Shown: positions 56,478 through 64,000 of the stretch, piece by piece
Position numbering within the stretch: position 1 is the first letter of the stretch
Layout of the letters: the number at the start of each line of letters is the position of its first letter
Assembly: GCA_054601695.1 (NCBI GenBank)
Contig: BAAHQB010000449.1
Location: 1 to 64,000 of the forward strand
Direction of reading: 5' to 3'
Source of the DNA: Amorphochlora amoebiformis
Lineage: Eukaryota; Cercozoa; Chlorarachniophyceae
DNA: 64,000 bases
Position numbers and translations under genes: made by a program
Notes under the pieces: generated by a model
Told to the model about the DNA's origin: nothing
Seen by the model: the letters and a program-made list of their open reading frames with translations, nothing else
The model's database searches: none

Positions 56478-57751
56478 AAAAGTCCAAGTCTGGCGCGAGG
56501 AAATCGTCTGCGCTCAGGCGACAGTTGTCCAGTCAGAGAAATTCCGGGCGTTAACGTCGCGTACTATCTTTAGTCCACTTATTGGTTAGATAGAGTCTGA
56601 TTTCCAATTTCTAGAATATTAAGCAATACACTAGATACATAATCTAAATATCGATCATGCATATTGTCATACACTCTGGCATACTCGAGTATCTCTGGAA
56701 ATTACTGATATCATGAGTAGATATACTATATATCTACTAGTCTAGGATATTTTCTTGATCTAAGATAGCCTAGTATAGTAACTTATACTAGTTATAAAAT
56801 AATTATCAGGTGAAGTATGTATGCTAAGGTATGATATCTAGGATATGTATGAGATATAGTCACAATAAATTATAGTTATCTAGATTATGTCCTAGTTAAA
56901 ATTGTAGTGACAGTCTAGACAGGTAAAATATCATAAAATAGTGACAACTCTCTAGACTCTAGATCCAGTAGATCTAGTAGATACTGGATCACTTGAATAT
57001 TTTCTAGATTTTTGTATTTATACTAGATATACTAGATATACTAGATATAGTAGATATACTAGATATATCTAGTATATTGTAGACATACACTAGAATCTAA
57101 CTAGATATATACTCTAGAAACTAGATATAATCTAGATAATCTAGATAATGCATATCTAGATATATGTCTAGATGTATATACTAGATATATATATTCTAGA
57201 TACTAGCTAGACAAGATATATCTAGACTAGTAGATATAAAAAAAAATATATCTAGATCTAGTAGATATATATATATATATATATATTTATGTGATATACT
57301 AGTATATATCTAGATAATATATATATATATACATACCGTATACAATATTACATCGCACATCATGGTATATATATATTATATATATCTATATATCTGTAAA
57401 TATATATATATATATATATATACTAGATATATATACCGTATATATATATATATAAATATTTATGCCGTAGACACTCTCATTACCATATTTTTTATAAAAA
57501 GTAAGTCAATAAGTTTCAACGACCTGCATGATCGAGATAACATTATAATTATTGGAAATGAAATTAAGTTTAAGCATGAATGCAAACGAAGTGCATGGTA
57601 GGTGCCCTTGCATTAATATCTGATAAATTAAGCCGCTCACTCAGAGCTTTGAGTAGGTGGAGTGAAGAATTTGGAAGATTTCCTCGGCTCTCACTTGCTC
57701 CTCTAGTGATTTTTTTCTTACCCTGATATTAATCGATATATATAAATATTA

Positions 57752-57790
<39 letters not shown>

Positions 57791-57954
57791 ATAGATATAC
57801 ACATGTGTGTTTCTGTATGTATGTATGTAACCCAAAACCCAACCTTAATCTAGAAAGAGGGCGATATTGAGCGAAGAGACGGAGACTGAGGGGAGAGTAC
57901 AGAGGAAGGAAGAGGTAAGGGACGAGAAGAAATAGCGAGATAGGGGGAGTAAAA

Positions 57955-57989
<35 letters not shown>

Positions 57990-58429
57990 GGAGACAGAAG
58001 GCGGGAGGGAAAAAAGAGGGAGAGAGGAGAAAGGCAGAGAGAAAAGAGAGGAGATTAAGAGAGGAGAGCGAGGAGAGGAGATTAAGCGAGGAGATTAAGA
58101 GAGGAGAGCGAGGAGAGGAAAAGGTAAGAGAGAGAGAAAGAAGGGGGGGAAGACAGAGAAGATGATATAGAATGTCGTAAAAAAAGCAATGGAGAGGTAG
58201 GAAGCGGGGACAATCAGAAAGGGGAAGTGCGAGGAAGAGCCCGAGAGATATCGCGGATGGAGGGGAAGAAAGAGGTGGTATAGTGAGAATCACAAAGGAA
58301 GATAAAGAGGCCATGGAGATGTAATCCGATGAAAGGGAGAGAGATAGAGAGAGAGTGCAAGATATCTAGGACAGGGAGGCGACGAATGTCATGTGTCCTT
58401 GGATTATAAGACAGAAGTTGCTTCCACAG
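56478..58429. other. AT-rich spacer with CTAG palindromes, then GA tract
   Basis: 56600-57330 is rich in ctagatata and tatctag words that form many short palindromes, with tandem tactagata units near 57020-57075. TA repeat follows to 57790. 57850-58360 is GA-rich on +. A 79-codon frame at 57362-57601 is partly TA-derived and not convincing. Confidence 0.5.
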
Positions 58430-58611
58430 AAGTTTCTCCTACCTGTCCGGATGATATTTGACCACAACTCGTTTCATAGTGCGACGAAGTCTAGATTAGA
58501 CGAATCATTAGTAAGTGTGTTCCATGTAGAGTAGAATAGACTTACTGATCAAGGGTAGGATTGGTCTTCAGCCTATTGTGAGGATGGAACTTATTGATGA
58601 GTTCCCTGGGG
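58430..58611 (+). CDS. Two orphan exons of an unrecognised gene
   Basis: Exon 58430-58510 follows cttccacag and reads KFLLPVRMIFDHNSFHSATK..., ending at a consensus gtaagt. A 61-bp intron ending ggtcttcag leads to 58572-58611, reading PIVRMELIDEFPG, with a gtaagg donor. The splice sites are strong and the composition is coding. No partners were found on either side: the next + strand gene has its own start, and a - strand gene begins at 58735. It may be a truncated gene or pseudogene. Confidence 0.45.
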
Positions 58612-58734
58612 GTAAGGTAGGCGCATTCGCGACGCAATCTTGGTCCTATACGATCCTATATATATATATATATATATTTGTGTGTGTGTACATATATGTA
58701 TATTTATAACATAGTATGTGCACATGGTCTGTGT

Positions 58735-60055
58735 TTATGTATTTTGCACCGAGATCTCGCTTCGGAGCTCCTTCTCGTCTAACTCTCTCTTTCGTTGGTC
58801 CTTAAACTCCTTCATACGTGCCTGTTGCTTCTTGTGCAAGCGAGCGGACTGGCGTAGCTTCATATGATATGTATTCTTGGCACTTCTCATAGCAGGACTG
58901 GCCATCGGCTTGGTCTTCTTCGCAATCCGGACACTCTTGCGCGTCCTGCGATTCCTCTTCTTCTTCGTAGGAGTGGTTTTCTCTTTCTGTGCAACAGGAG
59001 TAACGTTAGCTGGTGGGGAAGATCGTCGAGGGATAGACGACTCTCCAGATGTATTGGGCTCCTCTTGAGGATGGGCGTCCTCAGCGTGCTGTGCCTGTGG
59101 AATATCATATCTGATTCCATGTTTGTTTATTGATTTCATCAGTGGCTACCTTGTTATCCCACTCTTGCTCTTGCTCTTGCTCTTGCACATCAGCTTGGCT
59201 CTGTTGGCATTCGCGTTGTGATATTTTCTCTGTGATAAGGATGAAATATTAGTTCCATTTCTATATCCCTCAAATATATCAATTTTTACCCTCGGGCTGC
59301 TCCTCCGCCTCCCAATCATCCAGGGAACGGAAAATTTCATCAAACTTCTCAGCTCTTGCCGCGCGACGTCGGAGAAGAGAGGCCTTCTGCAGAGTGCTCT
59401 TCTTTAATTTGGTGCGCGGCTTCTTTGAAGAGAACGTTGATGAACGAGTATACCGTCTGGATCTTGACAAGCAAGGCTTTTTCTTTGGTCTAGCATCCTT
59501 TCGAGAATAAAGCTTCCTTTTTTGACCGCACGGTGAGGTATTAATCTCTCTCTTCTGATCAACGAAAGGGATATTAACTTTGCGCCTTTTCTTTCCACTG
59601 CCGGTGGAGGAGACTTTGAACTTGGAAGGTTTTAGCTTGCGACGCTTAGAATCAGACGTTCCCTTGGTAAAATTGGTCTTGGGTTTGAGTGGGGCTTCGG
59701 GATTTACCGTCGGCTTGGATTTTCCAACCTTCTCTCCCACCTTGAATCGCTTGTTGACGTTGACATGACACTCGCCGAGAGCGACCCGTTTCCGCTTTCG
59801 AACAGAATTATCTCTGCATACCTTGATTTCCTCCTTGTTTCTCTCCTCCTCCTGCTGTTCTCCTTGTCCGTCACCCTCTTCATTTCCGGCATCGCACTCG
59901 GCTACCTGCGGCTCAAGGTTCATCTCCAGCCCTCCGAAACCCCCGTCCTCGGCATCGCTGGAGTCATCATCAGGGACAGCGAAGTGATTCTGCCCATGAA
60001 TATTCTCCTTGTCCGCTTCTGCCCTGCCCAACCATCCTGTCACCCAAGAGAACAT
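58735..60055 (-). CDS. Very basic, probably nuclear or nucleolar protein, unrecognised
   Basis: Three exons: 60055-59290, 59229-59150, 59094-58735, giving 401 aa with consistent phases and short introns of 60 and 55 bp. The N-terminus MFSWVTGWLGRAEADKENI could form an amphipathic helix. An acidic stretch (about residues 25-75, ending in EEGDGQGEQQEEERNKEE) is followed by a long Lys/Arg/Ser-rich region with many nuclear-localisation-like clusters (RKRKRVALGE, KKRRKV, KKRNRRTRKSVRIAKKTK), a QEQEQEQE run, and a basic C-terminal coil (ARMKEFKDQRKRELDEKEL). The acidic-then-basic layout suggests chromatin or nucleolar work, but no family is recognised. It is head-to-head with PPP4R2. Confidence 0.8.
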
Positions 60056-60140
60056 CGGTGTGGCGGGCCCAGTATCCGTTGGTATCCAGTTTTGGCCCTA
60101 GCCGAAAAGAAAATAAAAGTTCGCTGAGAGTCTCAAATTA
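60056..60140. promoter_or_regulatory. 85-bp bidirectional promoter region
   Basis: This is the whole space between the start codons of two divergent genes, so their promoters and 5' UTRs must overlap unless the true starts lie elsewhere. No TATA box is evident. The left half is GC-rich; the right half has aaaagaaaataaaag. Confidence 0.6.
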
Positions 60141-61066
60141 ATGGAGTCCGCGCCTGACTCCGCGGCCGATGAGTCCGGGCTACACACTGCAAGGATAAAG
60201 ATCTTGGAGGGTGGACACCTAGCATAATTGACCAACTCAAAGACTGAAGTACATGATGCTGTAGGCTTTGCTAACGGGAAGGAGCAGAAATTATCACCCG
60301 AGTTGCGCGAAATCCTAGCCGACGTCGCGGATTGTGGAGCTTCAAGGTAATTTCACACGCGCGGAGAGTTCTTCAAGCTTATAGTCAGCTCTCATACACA
60401 CAGGTACGCATGGAAGCAGCTACAGACCTTGATAACTCGACGGCTAGAGGACGTCGTTGCCGCCTACCGAAACAAAGACGCTAAGACAATCGAGATCGAT
60501 GGCGAGGATTTCGATACAAGATACAAGAGAGTGATGAAATTCCTCCAGGAATTTAAGGAGTAATCATAAATCAGCCTAATCCTTTTGTTGCTCACCGTAT
60601 CTTACATAGGCCGCCGTTCACGCTGCAGAGGATGTGCGAGTTGCTCCATGAGCCTGAGAGATATTACAGGAATACCGAGAAGTTTTTCCTAGCTTTCTCA
60701 AAGGTAAGTACCTTGCCTTTATGTTCAGATGATGCCAAACTCCTCTCGATTGATTCTCAAAACAAGTTTTATTTCATCTCTGACTCTAACACAAACATTC
60801 CTCAGACCGTGTGCGGCATAACTTACCCTGCCGAGCATGTTAGTCAGCTGCGCCGCAGGGAGCCCCCGAAGAAAATACCTAAAAGAGGTTTCAAGTCAAA
60901 CGGTATCGACGAGAAACTCGAGAATATTCCCGCTGTTGAGGAAAAGCAGGTAAACCCGAACCAACCTAACCTGCCAACCCTATCCAATCGAATGGTTATT
61001 CAAAAGGAGCCTTTAAAGTCCTCTTCGGCGGCCACAGGGCCCCAAAAAATGGAAACTACCGCATGA
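60141..61066 (+). CDS. PPP4R2: Serine/threonine-protein phosphatase 4 regulatory subunit 2
   Basis: Regulatory subunit of the PP4 complex, by family knowledge active in DNA-damage response and centrosome or splicing functions. Exons: 60141-60210, 60265-60346, 60404-60559, 60610-60703, 60806-61066, giving 220 aa. Introns are 54, 57, 50 and 102 bp, all GT-AG. Family signature: LREILADVADCGASRYAWKQ, LQTLITRRLEDVVAAYR, then the hallmark PPFTLQRMCELLHEPERYY followed by NTEKFFLAFSK and VCGITYP. The C-terminal part is low complexity with basic residues and is poorly conserved in the family. Shorter than human PPP4R2 (417 aa), mainly at the C-terminus. The last intron keeps frame and has no stop, so its retention would add 34 residues. 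Confidence 0.92.
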
Positions 61067-62705
<1,639 letters not shown>

Positions 62706-62708
<3 letters not shown>

Positions 62709-62835
62709 CTTCGTGCACACGATCGAACATGTCTCAGACTGAGATTCGACAAGTATACGTATGTATCGATATCGATTTATGATACGATTATGGTGTCGAA
62801 TACATAGGTACACATGCGTACGTACGTTACGGTAC

Positions 62836-62901
<66 letters not shown>

Positions 62902-63025
62902 CTTCGTGCACACGATCGAACATGTCTCAGACTCGACACGTATACGTACGTATCGATATCGATTTATGATACGATTATGGTGTCGAATACATAGGTACAC
63001 ATGCGTACGTACGTACTCTACGTAC
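62706..63025. repeat. Tandem duplicated 120-bp island separated by TA repeat
   Basis: aatcttcgtgcacacgatcg to catgcgtacgtacgt occurs at 62706-62830 and again at 62899-63015. The copies are almost identical apart from a small deletion around 62740-62755. A (TA)n tract lies between them. The unit is full of short palindromes (tatcgatatcga, gtacgtacgtac). Confidence 0.85.
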
Positions 63026-63126
63026 TGTCCGAACGGTAGAATCAAAATATGCGGCTATTAGACCCTAGCCACTGTTCACTGCTAGTCAGGTAGTCCACTC
63101 TAGCACTGTGATATCTCAAAGTACCT

Positions 63127-63215
63127 ACCGTGCTAGCGCAGCGGTAAATCATGCACGATATATGGTAGCTTGTACAAGCTTAATGCGATTCGGACTCAGA
63201 TAATGTCTTAAAGTA
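63127..63215 (+). mobile_element. tRNA-like SINE head or tRNA relic
   Basis: gtgctagcgcagcggtaaat has an A-box-like pattern and gcgattcggactc a degenerate B box about 55 bp later. The stems do not form a clean cloverleaf, so it is not called as a tRNA gene. Confidence 0.35.
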
Positions 63216-63725
63216 GCATTTAGTTAGGCTTACCTGCACAGTACGCAATACTACTGATAACAAATTCTTGAATACTATACCGAATCATGAATAAATCAAT
63301 AATAGTACGCGTACGTACTACAAATATATTAGTATATGATACTATACATTTATACTATAGAGTCAAGAATATCATTATATCTCTGGGATATATATACTAG
63401 ATATATCGTATATATTGTTACTATATCATAGTATTTAAATGGTAATACATCGATACGCAGCTATGTACTAATACCATGTGCCAGCTATGTATTCGGCATG
63501 TGAAAATACACTCTAGACTTAAGCTACTGGTACCGCTCCTTGACAAATTTGAGTCAATAAATAATATGTTGAATCATCACGCCAACCATACCTCTAGCCT
63601 GATGAATGTCATAGTGTATATAACGAGATCTCTGTAATGATTAACGTTGATGCATCCCGCGCTGCTCGAGTCTAGTACTCAGTATACAACCCGAGGACTG
63701 TATGAGTCGCAGCCTCGCACCTAGT
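63216..63725. other. Unique AT-rich spacer
   Basis: No gene or repeat family was recognised. It includes short ctagatatat words like those at 57000. Confidence 0.4.
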
Positions 63726-63809
63726 TTACCCATGCGATGCCTTCGCCAGTTCGACTCTATCTTTTTCTTTGTCATTGGCCAACTGTCTCATTTTCCGCTT
63801 GTATTCCGC
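63726..63809 (-). CDS. Terminal exon of an unrecognised minus-strand gene
   Basis: Acceptor tttctttgtag is followed by 27 codons beginning AEYKRKMRQLANDKEKDR and a TAA at 63726-63728. It is highly charged, probably a helical or coiled-coil C-terminus. Upstream exons lie beyond the window's right edge, since 63870-64000 is TA repeat. Confidence 0.6.
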   Translation of the reverse strand, partial: AEYKRKMRQLANDKEKDRVELAKASHG

Positions 63810-63876
63810 CTACAAAGAAACACGGAGCGTATTAGGCGAGGGAGTTTTGAAAGATATTATAGCTACAGAATATCTG

Positions 63877-63920
<44 letters not shown>

Positions 63921-63939
63921 AAATATATCGTATGATATA

Positions 63940-63996
<57 letters not shown>

Positions 63997-64000
63997 TAGA

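Overview
The window is eukaryotic nuclear DNA. Its coding exons carry GT-AG splice sites. Introns and intergenic spacers are mostly (TA)n microsatellite, with CT/GA tracts and degenerate interstitial telomere-like TTAGGG/CCCTAA arrays. The organism cannot be named from sequence alone. The gene set (RNA polymerase III subunit, PP4 regulatory subunit, GST, cytosolic carboxypeptidase) suggests a free-living protist or other microbial eukaryote, probably ciliated or flagellated because it keeps a tubulin-type deglutamylase. Nearly every long simple ORF here (poly-IY, poly-SL, poly-RE, VRVR/GLGL) is translated repeat, not a gene. Real exons are short islands, 26-230 bp, found by homology, splice sites and matching intron phase.

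Layout. (1) 1451-9494, + strand: 3' part of an unrecognised gene with at least nine exons, ending in a CaaX-like tail. (2) 13228-10337, - strand: RNA polymerase III subunit RPC25/POLR3H, eight exons, 215 aa. (3) 13750-21020, + strand: glutathione S-transferase, eleven exons, 267 aa, diverging from POLR3H across about 520 bp. (4) 22413-24553: unassigned open segments. (5) 24746-56477, + strand: one very large gene, modelled as 44 exons and about 1088 aa, coding a CCP1/AGTPBP1-like M14 metallocarboxypeptidase with armadillo-like N-terminal segments and all zinc and catalytic residues. (6) 58430-58611, + strand: orphan exons. (7) 60055-58735, - strand: a very basic, probably nuclear protein. It diverges across 85 bp from (8) 60141-61066, + strand: PPP4R2. 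(9) 63809-63726, - strand: last exon of a further gene.

The most unusual pattern is structural. About ten exons, together with their splice-site flanks, have one or more decayed copies nearby, each copy isolated between TA tracts. This is seen in three independent genes. It suggests that unique islands bounded by TA microsatellites are repeatedly duplicated and then decay, seeding introns with exon relics. Other notable elements are a roughly 45-bp non-telomeric core conserved inside three telomere-like arrays, a dispersed tRNA-headed SINE-like family, CT tracts placed just before splice acceptors in the sense strand, and an opposite-strand exon nested in a carboxypeptidase intron.

All gene models are hand-derived from splice signals, phase and remembered family motifs. 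No alignment or transcript evidence was available.
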